Assembly (NCBI RefSeq): GCF_004345665.1
Contig: NZ_SLWR01000001.1
Coordinates: 1,148,411-1,212,410, forward strand
Length of the DNA: 64,000 bases
Direction: 5' to 3'
Source: Kribbella antiqua
GTDB lineage: Bacteria; Actinomycetota; Actinomycetes; Propionibacteriales; Kribbellaceae
Shown: piece after piece, positions 44,672-53,845 of the stretch
How positions within the stretch are numbered: the first letter of the stretch is position 1
How the letters are laid out: every line of letters begins with the position of its first letter
The notes under the pieces: generated by a model
Seen by the model: the letters and a program-made list of their open reading frames with translations, nothing else
What the model was told of the DNA's origin: nothing
Databases searched by the model: none
Made by a program: the position numbers and the translations under genes

Positions 44672-45346
44672 TCACCTGGCCCAGAGGCCGCGGACATGGC
44701 CGATGTGGCGACGCATCAGCTGCTCGGCGCCCTCGGCATCACGGGCTGCGACCAACTCCATAAGGTCGCGGTGCTCGGCGGCCGACTGAACCAGTCGGCC
44801 GCTCTCCACCAGCGGCGTCAGCCCGAGCAGTCGCGTCTGTGACCGGAGGTCCGACACCACGTCGACCAGCTTCTGGTTGCCGGAGTAGGCCAGCAGGGTG
44901 ACATGGAAAACCCGGTCCGCCTCGATGTAGGCGATCAGGTCACCGGCCTCGGCCGCGACCACGATGTCCTCGGCCAGCGCCCGCAGCCTCGGAAAGTCCT
45001 CGGCGGGAATCACCGGTACGACGTCGCGGATCGTCGGCGGCTCGATCAGCTGCCGCAGCGACGCCAGGTTGTCCAGATCGTCGTCGGACATCTCCGTGAC
45101 CCGGAAGCCCTTGTTCCGCAGCGAGATCACCAGGCCCTCGCGGACCAGGTCCAGCATCGCCTCCCGCACCGGCGTCGCGGACACGCCGAACCGCGCGCCC
45201 AGCATCGGCGCCGAGTACACCTCCCCCGGCACCAGCTCGCCGGAGATCACCGCCGCCCGGAGCGCGTTCGCCACGCTGTCGCGCAGGTTCTCCCGCTGCT
45301 TCAGCCGCCGCACACTCGGCAACGGCCCGGCAGAATCGGCCGACAT
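44672..45346 (-). CDS. GntR family regulator (FCD subfamily)
   Basis: A 224-residue regulator with an N-terminal winged helix (PMLGARFGVSATPVREAMLD) and an FCD effector domain carrying the metal-ligand pattern (DRVFHVTLLAYSGN, then AAEHRDLMELV). The ATG at 45346 has a strong GGGAGGTGA site. It lies 60 bases beyond the S33 hydrolase gene on the same strand, so it may be the last gene of the ABC operon or have its own promoter. It is a candidate regulator of that operon. Confidence 0.9.
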   Translation of the reverse strand: MSADSAGPLPSVRRLKQRENLRDSVANALRAAVISGELVPGEVYSAPMLGARFGVSATPVREAMLDLVREGLVISLRNKGFRVTEMSDDDLDNLASLRQLIEPPTIRDVVPVIPAEDFPRLRALAEDIVVAAEAGDLIAYIEADRVFHVTLLAYSGNQKLVDVVSDLRSQTRLLGLTPLVESGRLVQSAAEHRDLMELVAARDAEGAEQLMRRHIGHVRGLWAR

Positions 45347-45406
45347 CCGCTCACCTCCCTCGCCGCATCGGCCCCATTGTGAGGCACGCACCTGGCAACA
45401 AACCGG

Positions 45407-46687
45407 TCAACTCGCCCGGACGCCGCCACCCACGGACCGCACCAGCTCCGTCAGCCGGCTGAACACCCGCTCCGACCCGAGCCCGTCGTGCTCGTACTCG
45501 TTCGTCACCCACGCCTGCACATTCCCCACCCGCGACGCCGTGTCCAGTTGCAGCCCGGAGTCGACGTACATGTCGTCGTAGTAGACAGCCGCGGCCACCG
45601 GTACGTCGTTGGCCGCCAGCCGCTCCACGTCGTACAGCTTCGACCACTCCGAGCGAGCGGCGAGTACGTCGACCGCAGCCTGGAACGGGCGCAGTACCCG
45701 GATCTCCTCGAACATCCAGGGGTACATCATCTCCCCCGTGAACAGCAGCGGCCGCGCGTCCTCAGCGAACTCCGGATGCCGCGCCCGCTCCGCCTCGGCC
45801 GCCCAGCCCGAGACGCCGGAGCTGGACGGGTAGATGCTCTCCTGCAAGGCCGCGAACAAGGGCCCGTGCGCGTACGACGACCGCTCCATCACCTGAGTCA
45901 GGAAAGTGTCCGACAGTTCGCCCCCGTCGAACGCCTCGTCGATCAGCCAGTGCATCCGCTCGTACCCGGGCTTCATCCCGAAGTCGATCCCGAGCGACTG
46001 CAACCGCCGTACGGTCAGACGATCACCGTCAGGCAGCCGTACGTCGTCCGCCGCCAACCGATCGGCAATGGCGCCGATCCGCTCCACGTTGTGCGGGTAG
46101 CGCCGGTAGAACTCGCGGTTCTTCGCGGCCACCCGGGGATAGGTACGGCGATACACCTCCGCAGCGTCGGGCGTGATCGACGGCAGTCCGCCGGTCACGT
46201 AGCACGCGGTCAAGCCTTCTGGCGCTTGCGACAGATATGTCATCGTGAGGAAGCCGCCATAGCTCTGGCCGAGCGTCGACCACTTGCCGCCGCCGAAGAC
46301 CGTCGTACGCAAGTATTCGGCGTCGCGCACGATCGAGTCTCCACGGAAGCAGGCCAGATAGTCCGCGCCTTCCTCGGCTGTCGTGAACGAGGCCATCCGC
46401 CGGCCGGAAATCGGCGTACTGCGTCCTGTCCCACGCTGGTCGAGCAGGATCACCCGGTAGGTCTTCAGCGCCTGCCCGATCCAGCCCGACGGCTCGACCG
46501 GCCGCGGGCCCTTGCCACCCGGCCCGCCCTGAAGGAAGAGCAGACACGGGAGGTCCTCGTCCTGCCGGACCGGGTCGATCAGCTCCCGGGCGAATACGGT
46601 GATCGTCTCGCCTGGGTTCGACCAGTCCAGCGGGACCTCGACGGTGTGCTCGCGGACGTGCATGCCCGGAATCGTGTAGCTGATCAT
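45407..46687 (-). CDS. S33 alpha/beta-hydrolase, proline-iminopeptidase-like
   Basis: A 426-residue cytosolic serine hydrolase of the prolyl aminopeptidase family, which releases N-terminal proline from peptides. The oxyanion-hole motif LFLQGGPG, nucleophile Ser142 in GQSYGGF, the acid in YYDDMYVD and the His in NEYEHDGL are all visible, and there is no signal peptide. Its ATG overlaps the stop of the ABC ATPase gene (ATGA). Co-translation with a peptide-type importer and a GH127 enzyme suggests it trims proline or hydroxyproline from imported peptides. Specificity for hydroxyproline is inference. Confidence 0.85.
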   Translation of the reverse strand: MISYTIPGMHVREHTVEVPLDWSNPGETITVFARELIDPVRQDEDLPCLLFLQGGPGGKGPRPVEPSGWIGQALKTYRVILLDQRGTGRSTPISGRRMASFTTAEEGADYLACFRGDSIVRDAEYLRTTVFGGGKWSTLGQSYGGFLTMTYLSQAPEGLTACYVTGGLPSITPDAAEVYRRTYPRVAAKNREFYRRYPHNVERIGAIADRLAADDVRLPDGDRLTVRRLQSLGIDFGMKPGYERMHWLIDEAFDGGELSDTFLTQVMERSSYAHGPLFAALQESIYPSSSGVSGWAAEAERARHPEFAEDARPLLFTGEMMYPWMFEEIRVLRPFQAAVDVLAARSEWSKLYDVERLAANDVPVAAAVYYDDMYVDSGLQLDTASRVGNVQAWVTNEYEHDGLGSERVFSRLTELVRSVGGGVRAS

Positions 46688-47520
46688 GAGGCCTCCCTGG
46701 CTCGGCCCAGGGATCGACGCCGCCGATCCCATTCCGGGTTGATCCGCGGTACGGCGGCCAGCAGCGTCTTCGTGTACTCGTCCTGGGGATCGCTAAAGAT
46801 TTGATCACGCGACCCGAGCTCCACGATCTTCCCCTTGTTCATCACCGCGACCCGCTGCGAGATCTGCCGTACGACGGCCAGGTCGTGCGCGATGAAGATG
46901 TAGCTGAACCCGCTCTCCCGCTGCAGCCGCATCAGCAGCTTCAGCACCTGGGCCTGGATCGACACGTCCAGCGCGGACACCGCTTCGTCGCAGATCACCA
47001 GCTTCGGGTTCACCGCGAGCGCCCGGGCGATTCCGATCCGCTGTGCCTGACCGCCGGAGAACTGCGCCGGGTAGCGCTGGCAGTGGTCCGGGTTCAGCCC
47101 GACGCGCTCCATCAGCTCCTGCGCGAAGGCGCGACGACCACCTTTAGGCGCGATGCCCTGGTACGTCAGCGGCGCGGTCACGATCCGCTCGATTGTGTAT
47201 CGCGGGTTCAGCGACGAGAACGGATCCTGGAACACCACCTGCACGTTGTTCCGGAACCGGGCCAGATCCTTCCCCGTCGCCCGGGTCACGTCCTGCCCGT
47301 CGAATTCGACCGTCCCGCTCGTCGGCTCCAGCAACCGCGCCGCGATCCGCGCCGTGGTCGACTTCCCGCTGCCCGACTCCCCCACGATCGCAAGGGTTTC
47401 GCCCAGCTCGACCTCGAAGCTCACGTTGTCGACCGCGGTGAACGTCGCCTTCGGCGCCAGCACCCCTTCACCTCGGGTGACGAACTGCTTGGTCACCCCG
47501 TTGATTGTCAGCAAACTCAT
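46684..47520 (-). CDS. peptide-type ABC transporter ATPase, OppF/DppF type
   Basis: A 278-residue ATPase with Walker A GESGSGKST, Q-loop VVFQDPFSSLNPR, signature SGGQAQRIG and Walker B LVICDEAVSALD. The C-terminus is shorter than in many OppF proteins. The ATG at 47520 overlaps the end of the OppD-type gene by 4 bases, and its own end overlaps the S33 hydrolase start. It is the second ATPase of the importer encoded at 46.7-52 kb. Confidence 0.94.
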   Translation of the reverse strand: MSLLTINGVTKQFVTRGEGVLAPKATFTAVDNVSFEVELGETLAIVGESGSGKSTTARIAARLLEPTSGTVEFDGQDVTRATGKDLARFRNNVQVVFQDPFSSLNPRYTIERIVTAPLTYQGIAPKGGRRAFAQELMERVGLNPDHCQRYPAQFSGGQAQRIGIARALAVNPKLVICDEAVSALDVSIQAQVLKLLMRLQRESGFSYIFIAHDLAVVRQISQRVAVMNKGKIVELGSRDQIFSDPQDEYTKTLLAAVPRINPEWDRRRRSLGRAREAS

Positions 47521-48320
47521 GACGCCACCTCGTCGTCGATTCGCGGTACGGCGTCCAGCAACGTCCGGGTGTAGTCGTGGTGCGGATCCGAGAACACCTG
47601 CTCCGCCGTCCCGTACTCCACCGGGTCGCCCGCACACATCACCAGCACCCGCTTGGCGATCGAGCTGATCACCGCCAGGTCGTGGGTGATGAAGATCATC
47701 CCGGTCCCGGTCGTCGACTGCAGCTCGGCCATCAGCTCCAGGATCTGTGCCTGGACGGTGACGTCGAGCGCGGTCGTCGGCTCGTCGGCGATCAGCAGCG
47801 ACGGCGAACAGCACAACGCCATCGCGATCATGATTCGTTGCCGCTGGCCACCACTGAACTGGTGCGGATAGTGGTCGATCCGCCGGCCGGCGTCCGGGAT
47901 GTGCACCCGCTCCAGCGCCTCGATCGCCACCTTCCGGGCGTCCCGCCGCGAGCCGCCGCGATGCGCCCGGTACATCTCCTCGATCTGCAGACCCACGGTG
48001 TAGTAGGGGTTCAGCGACGACAACGGATCCTGGAACACCATCGAGATCGCGTTGCCCCGGATCGACTGCAACTCCCGCTCCGACCGCCCGAGCAACTCCT
48101 TGCCCTCGAGCCGGATGCTCCCGGACGTCTCCGCACCACGCGGCAACAACCCCAGTACGGCGAGCGCCGTCATCGACTTGCCGGACCCGGACTCGCCCAC
48201 GATGCCGAGCGTGTCGTCCCGGCCGACGGTGAACGACACGTTCTTCACCACGTCCACCGGACCACGTCCGGTCGGCAACGTGACCGTCAGGTCCTCCACT
48301 ACGAACAAGTCAGCTGTCAT
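47517..48320 (-). CDS. peptide-type ABC transporter ATPase, OppD/DppD type
   Basis: A 267-residue ATPase with Walker A GESGSGKSM, MVFQDPLSSLNPYYT, signature SGGQRQRIM and Walker B LLIADEPTTALD. The C-terminus YTRTLLDAVPRIDDE precedes where longer members carry the oligopeptide-transporter cluster-binding extension, which is missing here. The ATG at 48320 overlaps the permease stop by 4 bases and follows GAGGAGG. Confidence 0.94.
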   Translation of the reverse strand: MTADLFVVEDLTVTLPTGRGPVDVVKNVSFTVGRDDTLGIVGESGSGKSMTALAVLGLLPRGAETSGSIRLEGKELLGRSERELQSIRGNAISMVFQDPLSSLNPYYTVGLQIEEMYRAHRGGSRRDARKVAIEALERVHIPDAGRRIDHYPHQFSGGQRQRIMIAMALCCSPSLLIADEPTTALDVTVQAQILELMAELQSTTGTGMIFITHDLAVISSIAKRVLVMCAGDPVEYGTAEQVFSDPHHDYTRTLLDAVPRIDDEVAS

Positions 48321-49300
48321 GAGGAGGTCACTCTCACGCGAGGGTCCAAGGTCGTGTAGACGAGGTCGACCACGACGTTGCCGATGACAACGAAGAACGC
48401 GGCCAGCAGGGTGACCGCCATGATCACCGGCTGGTCGTTCTTCGCGATCGAGTCGGCCGCCATCTTGCCGATCCCGTTCAGCCCGAACACGGTCTCGGTG
48501 ATCAGCGCACCGCCGAGCAGCCCGGCGAAGTCCATCCCGAAGATCGTGGTGATCGGCGTGAGCGCCGGCCGCAGCGCGTGCCGCCGGAGTACGAGCGATC
48601 GGCTCAGTCCCTTGGCGCGCGCCGTACGGAAGTAGTTCTCCTGGAGCGTGTCGATCACGTTGGCCCGGGTGAGGCGCGCGTACAGACAGGCGTAGCCGAC
48701 GGCCAGCACGGTCCACGGCATGATGTACGACTCGAACCACAGCAACGGGTTGTCCGCGAACGCCGGTGCCGACGGGAACGGCAGCACCTGCAGCTTCACG
48801 ACCAGCACGAACTGGAGAACCAGCGCCAGCACGTAGTTCGGCACACTCACTCCGCCGAGCGCGAGGGCCATCGCCGTACGGTCCCACCAGGTGCCCTGTT
48901 TGATCGCGCTGATCAGACCGCCGATCACACCGGCCAGCAGCCACAGTACGGCGGCTCCGACAGCAACCGTGATGCTGACCGGGAGGCGGGCGGTGATCAT
49001 GCTCCAGACCGACTCGTTGGTCTGGAAGCTGTAGCCGAGACAGGGCGCCGAGCAGTGCACGGAGCCGTAGTCCCGGCCGGCGAAGATGCCCTGGAGGAAC
49101 TCCCAGAACTGGGTCAGGATCGGCTGGTTCAACCCGAGCACGTCCCGGATCGAGTCGATCCGCTCCGGCGTACAGGTCTTGCCGCAGATCATCACCGCGG
49201 GATCCGGGGACAGCTTGAAGAAGATCAGATAGGTGAACAGGCAGACCGCGAGCAGGATCACCACGACCCCGCCGAGGCGGCCGATGACATAGCGCGTCAC
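48317..49300 (-). CDS. peptide-type ABC transporter permease, OppB/DppB type
   Basis: A 327-residue permease. The N-terminal helix (MTRYVIGRLGGVVVILLAVC) is followed by a large extracytoplasmic loop containing four Cys (ICGKTC and VHCSAPC), which could form disulfides and is unusual. The remaining helices and the loop RTARAKGLSRSLVLRRHALR are standard. The GTG at 49300 overlaps the stop of the OppC-type gene by 4 bases. Confidence 0.93.
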   Translation of the reverse strand: MTRYVIGRLGGVVVILLAVCLFTYLIFFKLSPDPAVMICGKTCTPERIDSIRDVLGLNQPILTQFWEFLQGIFAGRDYGSVHCSAPCLGYSFQTNESVWSMITARLPVSITVAVGAAVLWLLAGVIGGLISAIKQGTWWDRTAMALALGGVSVPNYVLALVLQFVLVVKLQVLPFPSAPAFADNPLLWFESYIMPWTVLAVGYACLYARLTRANVIDTLQENYFRTARAKGLSRSLVLRRHALRPALTPITTIFGMDFAGLLGGALITETVFGLNGIGKMAADSIAKNDQPVIMAVTLLAAFFVVIGNVVVDLVYTTLDPRVRVTSS

Positions 49301-50253
49301 GCGGCCTCCCCCTGGTCAACGACCGAGCGGATCTTGTCGCCCAGGACCGTCAGCGACAGGACGGTGAGGAACAGGAACGTGCCGGGGATGACGAAGAACA
49401 TCGGGTCGACCGAGTACCAGCTCACCGAACTGGAGATCATCTGGCCCCAGGACGCGGTCGGCGGCGAGACCCCGACGCCGAGGAACGACAGGCCGGCCTC
49501 GGTACCGATGTAGCCGGGGATCGCCAGCGTCGTCATCACGATGATCGAGCCGCGCAGGTTCGGCAGGATCTCCCGGAACACCACCTGGACGTCCTTCGCC
49601 CCCGATGCCCGGGCCGCCTCGACGAACTCGCGGTTGGCCAGCGTCATCGTCTGGCCGCGAATCACCCGGGCCAGGTACGGCCAGCCGAACGCGCTGATCA
49701 CCACCACCAGCAGGACAGGGCGGTTCCCGGCCGGCAGTGAGGACAGGATCGCGATCATGAAGATCAGCGCGGGGAACGCCATCAGGAAGTCCATCAGCCG
49801 CGAGATCACCGTGTCGACCCAGCCGCGATAGAACCCGGCCAGCATGCCGAGCACCACCCCGAGCACGCCGGTCAGCAACGTGGCCGACAAGGAGATCGTG
49901 ATCGAGACCCGAGCGCCGTACACGATCCGGGCGAAGAGGTCCCGGCCGTTCTGTGGCTCGACGCCGAACCAGTGGTTGCCGCTGATCCCGCCAAGCGAGC
50001 CGTGCGGTACGCCGCCTAGGTCGGAGTTGATCGCCGCCGAGTCGAACTGGTACGGCCCCCAGCCGCTGAGCTTGGTGATCAGCGGCGCGGCCACCGCCAT
50101 CAGGACGACGATCACGATGAACAGCACGCAGGCCAGGGCGCCCTTGTCCTTGGTAATCGTGGTGAGGATCCGCCGGGTCGAGGTCGGGGGACCGCCGGCC
50201 GGAGCCGGGGTCCCCACCTCCTCGACCTCGAGCAAAGCCGGAGTTGCGGTCAT
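49297..50253 (-). CDS. peptide-type ABC transporter permease, OppC/DppC type
   Basis: A 318-residue permease with a Pro/Thr-rich cytoplasmic N-terminus, a first helix near 40-62 and the ATPase-contacting loop EAARASGAKDVQVVFREILP. It shares LSFLGVGVSPPTASWGQMI near its end with the permease at 1963-2970. The ATG at 50253 lies 3 bases past the stop of the binding-protein gene. It pairs with the OppB-type protein encoded immediately downstream. Confidence 0.93.
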   Translation of the reverse strand: MTATPALLEVEEVGTPAPAGGPPTSTRRILTTITKDKGALACVLFIVIVVLMAVAAPLITKLSGWGPYQFDSAAINSDLGGVPHGSLGGISGNHWFGVEPQNGRDLFARIVYGARVSITISLSATLLTGVLGVVLGMLAGFYRGWVDTVISRLMDFLMAFPALIFMIAILSSLPAGNRPVLLVVVISAFGWPYLARVIRGQTMTLANREFVEAARASGAKDVQVVFREILPNLRGSIIVMTTLAIPGYIGTEAGLSFLGVGVSPPTASWGQMISSSVSWYSVDPMFFVIPGTFLFLTVLSLTVLGDKIRSVVDQGEAA

Positions 50254-50256
50254 CGG

Positions 50257-51951
50257 CTACTTCCCGGCGTCCGCGAGGCCGACCGAGACCAGGTCGATGC
50301 CGCCGGAGAACCCGTCGTGCAGGTAGGCGCCGGCGATGTTGCTGCCGACCAGCATCAGCACCTTCTCGTACAGCAGCGGGACGACCGGCGCGAGCGCCAT
50401 GATCTGCTTGTCCAGCTCGCCGTACGCCTTGTTCGCGGCGGTCACGTCGGTCAGGTTCGCGATCTCGTCGATCTTCGCGTTGACGCCCTTGTCGTTCAGC
50501 TGGGACAGGTTCGAGTTGCCCTTCGCGGTGATGTTGCGGCCGTCGAACAGCGGCGGCAGGAAGGTCGCACCGGACGGCCAGTCCGGGCACCAGCCGGTGA
50601 TCGCCATGTCCTTCTGCTGCGACGGCGTACCGATCACCTCGTAGTACGTCGAGGTGTCGATCGGGTTGATCTTGACGGTGATCTTCAGCGGCTCCAGCGC
50701 CTGCTGGATCGCCACCGCCATCGCCTGCATCTTCGGCTGCGTCCGGCTGTCGAGCGTCAGCGTGAAGCCTCCTTGGTAGCCCGCCTCGGTGAGCAGCGCA
50801 CGGGCCTTGTCGAGGTCGCCCTTGTGGTCGGTGCTCGGGTACAGGTCGTAGTCCACCCGCCCCGCCACCGTCGGCGGCTGGATGCTGGTCGCGATGTCGG
50901 CCAGGGTCGAGCCGCCTACCGCGTCGCGGACAGTCTGCTTGTTGACCGCGTACTCGATCGCCTGCCGGACCTTGAGGTCGTTCAGCGGCTTCTTGGTGGT
51001 GTTCAGACCCATGTACGTCGTGCAGCCGCCGAGGCCGGACATCGTGCGCTGCTTGAGTTGCGGGGTCTGGATCCGGGCCACCGTGGCCGCCTGGACGGTG
51101 CCCGCGATCGCGTCGGCGTCAGTGCCCTGGCCGGCGATCATCCGCTCGTCGATGGTGGCGGGGTCGAGGCCGAAGGTCCACTGGAAGCCGTCCGGCTTTG
51201 CCGCACGGACCGCGTCACTCGACTTGTCCCACTTGTCGTTGCGGACCAGCTTCAGCGTGGCGCCCGGCTTGTACTCCGAGATCTTGTACGGACCCGACGC
51301 GATCGGCTTGCTGTCGAGCGAGTTGCCGGCGCCCTGGCCCTTCGGCACCGGGACGAAGGTGTTCTGCGCGACCACGCTGCCGAAGTCGGCGTACGGCTTC
51401 TTCAGGTGGAACACGATCGTCTTCGCGTCCGGCGTCTCGATTGTCGACAGGTCACCCGACTTGTACGGCCCCTGGTAGCTCGCCGGCGCGGCGATGATCT
51501 GCTTCGCGTACGGCGATCCGATGCCGAGCTCCGGGTCCCACGCGCGGGACACGCCCCACTTGACGTCCGCGCTCGTGATCGGCGCGCCGGTCTCGAAGAA
51601 CAGCTTGTCCTTCAGCGTGAAGGTCCAGGTCTTGCCACCGTCGGACGGCGTACCGGTAGTGGTGGCAAGGTCGGGGACGATCTTGGTGCCCTCGGCGCCG
51701 GGCGCGGCGCCCTGCGTGGTCAGGGTCCGGTAGATCAGCCGGTAGAAGTTGTTCACGCCACCGTCGAAGCCCCGGGCGGGGTCGAGGTGACTGAAGGCTG
51801 CGTTCGCGAGCACCTGGACGGTACCGCCGTCCGCGGCCGGGCCGCCCGGCCCGGCGGAGGCTTGCGAGCTGCCGGTCGCATTGCCCGAGCACGCGCTGAG
51901 CGCCAGCGCCGCGGACGCCGCGAGCCCCACCAGCATTGTCGACTTCTTCAT
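50257..51951 (-). CDS. ABC transporter substrate-binding lipoprotein, family 5
   Basis: A 564-residue binding protein with a lipoprotein signal ending at Cys21 (ALALSAC), a Gly/Ser-rich linker, then SBP_bac_5 features such as NNFYRLIYRTLTTQG, ITSADVKWGVSRAWDP and GWCPDWPSGATFLPP. It would capture the importer's substrate outside the membrane. The gene starts 10 bases after the GH127 stop and is followed in 3 bases by the permease genes, so the substrate is likely what GH127 acts on. The family binds peptides, metals and some oligosaccharides. Confidence 0.93.
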   Translation of the reverse strand: MKKSTMLVGLAASAALALSACSGNATGSSQASAGPGGPAADGGTVQVLANAAFSHLDPARGFDGGVNNFYRLIYRTLTTQGAAPGAEGTKIVPDLATTTGTPSDGGKTWTFTLKDKLFFETGAPITSADVKWGVSRAWDPELGIGSPYAKQIIAAPASYQGPYKSGDLSTIETPDAKTIVFHLKKPYADFGSVVAQNTFVPVPKGQGAGNSLDSKPIASGPYKISEYKPGATLKLVRNDKWDKSSDAVRAAKPDGFQWTFGLDPATIDERMIAGQGTDADAIAGTVQAATVARIQTPQLKQRTMSGLGGCTTYMGLNTTKKPLNDLKVRQAIEYAVNKQTVRDAVGGSTLADIATSIQPPTVAGRVDYDLYPSTDHKGDLDKARALLTEAGYQGGFTLTLDSRTQPKMQAMAVAIQQALEPLKITVKINPIDTSTYYEVIGTPSQQKDMAITGWCPDWPSGATFLPPLFDGRNITAKGNSNLSQLNDKGVNAKIDEIANLTDVTAANKAYGELDKQIMALAPVVPLLYEKVLMLVGSNIAGAYLHDGFSGGIDLVSVGLADAGK

Positions 51952-51961
51952 CTGCCTACTT

Positions 51962-53827
51962 TCAGTTCGCGGCGCGCAGCCATACACGCATGGCCAGGGC
52001 CTGACGGTTCCCCCAGAGGAAGTACGGGACGAACGTCGCCGTCACTTCGCTGATGGCGGTCTGGGTCTGTTGATCGGTGATCACGGGATAGAGCTCTTGC
52101 GGTGGTACCGGTGCGACCCCGGCGGTGAGCTCGAGAACGACTGCACTGTCCTGCTCACGTGCGATGGCAGTGGCGACCGCGGCAGGCGCCAGCAGCAGGT
52201 CGTCGACCGGCGCGGCCACGTCTTGTTGCTCAACGCAATACACAAGCGGGCCCCGGGCAACGGCAATCGAGCCACGCGTCGCGTCTTGGTGGGGGTGCGA
52301 ACCATGTGCTCTCGGTGCCATCGGCAACGTCAGCCGAAGAGTCTCCCCGGCCACGAACTGCCGTCGGACGACCGCCCAGCCGTCGGTCACTTCAGCGCCA
52401 TCGATCTCGGCATCCGTGCACCAGCCCGGGATCCGCAGCGCGATGGATTGTTCAGCCGAAGACGCCTTGTCGACGGTGATGGTGACTTCGCCGTCCCACG
52501 GGTAGTTGGTCTGCACGGTGACGGCGACTTCACCTGCGTCGATGCGCGCGTCGGCGTACAGGCCGATGTAGATGGTGTCGTCTTTCTGTGCCGCAACGTA
52601 GTCCTGGAGTTCCGACATCCAGCGGATGATGTTGGGCGGGCAGCAAGGGCAGCCGAACCAGGAGCGCCGGAGCGGATCGCCGCCTGCCTCGGCGCCGGAG
52701 CGCTGCTCGTGATCGGGCCGGCGCTGCAACGGGTTGTCGTAGAAGAACGCCGTACCATCGGCCGAAAGCCCAACGGCGTAAGCGTTGTAGAGCACGGTCT
52801 CGAACACATCGAGGTACGACGCCTTGCCCGTCGCGAGGAACATCCGCCAGGCCCACTGCATCGTCGCGATCGCCGCACACGTCTCGGCGTACGCGCGCTC
52901 CGACGGCAGCTCGTATCGGTCCCCGATCGCCTCGTCCGAATGCCGGCTCCCCAGCCCGCCGGTCAGATACAGCTTCGTGGCGACCATGTCGTCCCAGAGC
53001 CGCTCCAGCGCCTGCAGCAGCGTCGGATCGCCCGTCTCCAGGTGAACATCCGCCGCCCCGGCCGCCAGGTAGGCCATCCGTACGGCGTGGCCGGTGACCG
53101 ACGCCAGTTCGCGGAACGGCGCGTTGTCCTGGAAGTACTCGGCCGGGAAGATCGTGTGTTTCAGCTTCCCCTGACCGCGCCGGTCGACGAACAGCCGCGC
53201 CTGGGTCAGGTAGTCCTCGTTCCCGGTTTCTCGATACAGCTCGACCAGCGCCATCTCGACCTCGGGATGGCCGTCGACGACCTCCTCCCCGTCCTTGCCG
53301 AACTTCCGTACGACGAGGTCCGCGAACCGGATGGCGATTGTCAACAATCGACTGTCGTTGAGCCGACGGTTGGCGGCGACCGCAGCCTGGATCAGGTGGC
53401 CGAGGTTGTAGAGCTCGTGTCCCCAGCCCAGGTCGGACCACGGCTGCTTGGGCTGGTCCGGGTCCTGGAAGAACGAGTTCAGGTAGCCGTCATCGGCCTG
53501 CGCCTGCTCGAGAAGTCCGATGACTTCGTCGAAGAACTCCCGCGCTCCGGCGGGCGCGTCATCCCGGCCGACCTCGTACGCGAGCCCTTCGAGGGTCTTG
53601 TAGAGGTCGGTGTCGAGGAACGGATACCTGCCTTGGTACTTGCCGACCGACGGGTCGGTCAGGCGGCGGAGGTTGTCGAGGTTGCCTGCCTTGCGCAGTT
53701 CGCTGATCGAATGCGGGATCGTCGCCGCCCGGTTCCGCTGCTGCCAGGACTCCAGCAACCCACCGGTCAGCTCCACCGCTTCCACCGGCGCGACAACTCC
53801 CGCGCTCGTCCGGACAGCTCCATTCAT
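51962..53827 (-). CDS. glycoside hydrolase family 127 beta-L-arabinofuranosidase
   Basis: A 621-residue GH127 (former DUF1680) enzyme. Members such as Bifidobacterium HypBA1 release L-arabinofuranose from beta-arabino-oligosaccharides linked to hydroxyproline in plant extensins. By comparison from memory with HypBA1, the zinc and catalytic set is present: Glu299 as acid/base, Glu315 and Cys317 (AETCAA), and Cys395-Cys396 (GCPCCPPN), one of which would be the nucleophile. No signal peptide is present, so it acts in the cytoplasm after import. It is the first gene of an operon with a peptide-type ABC importer and an S33 hydrolase. The ATG at 53827 follows GGAG. Confidence 0.92.
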   Translation of the reverse strand: MNGAVRTSAGVVAPVEAVELTGGLLESWQQRNRAATIPHSISELRKAGNLDNLRRLTDPSVGKYQGRYPFLDTDLYKTLEGLAYEVGRDDAPAGAREFFDEVIGLLEQAQADDGYLNSFFQDPDQPKQPWSDLGWGHELYNLGHLIQAAVAANRRLNDSRLLTIAIRFADLVVRKFGKDGEEVVDGHPEVEMALVELYRETGNEDYLTQARLFVDRRGQGKLKHTIFPAEYFQDNAPFRELASVTGHAVRMAYLAAGAADVHLETGDPTLLQALERLWDDMVATKLYLTGGLGSRHSDEAIGDRYELPSERAYAETCAAIATMQWAWRMFLATGKASYLDVFETVLYNAYAVGLSADGTAFFYDNPLQRRPDHEQRSGAEAGGDPLRRSWFGCPCCPPNIIRWMSELQDYVAAQKDDTIYIGLYADARIDAGEVAVTVQTNYPWDGEVTITVDKASSAEQSIALRIPGWCTDAEIDGAEVTDGWAVVRRQFVAGETLRLTLPMAPRAHGSHPHQDATRGSIAVARGPLVYCVEQQDVAAPVDDLLLAPAAVATAIAREQDSAVVLELTAGVAPVPPQELYPVITDQQTQTAISEVTATFVPYFLWGNRQALAMRVWLRAAN

Positions 53828-53845
53828 CGGACAACTCCAGTGCCG

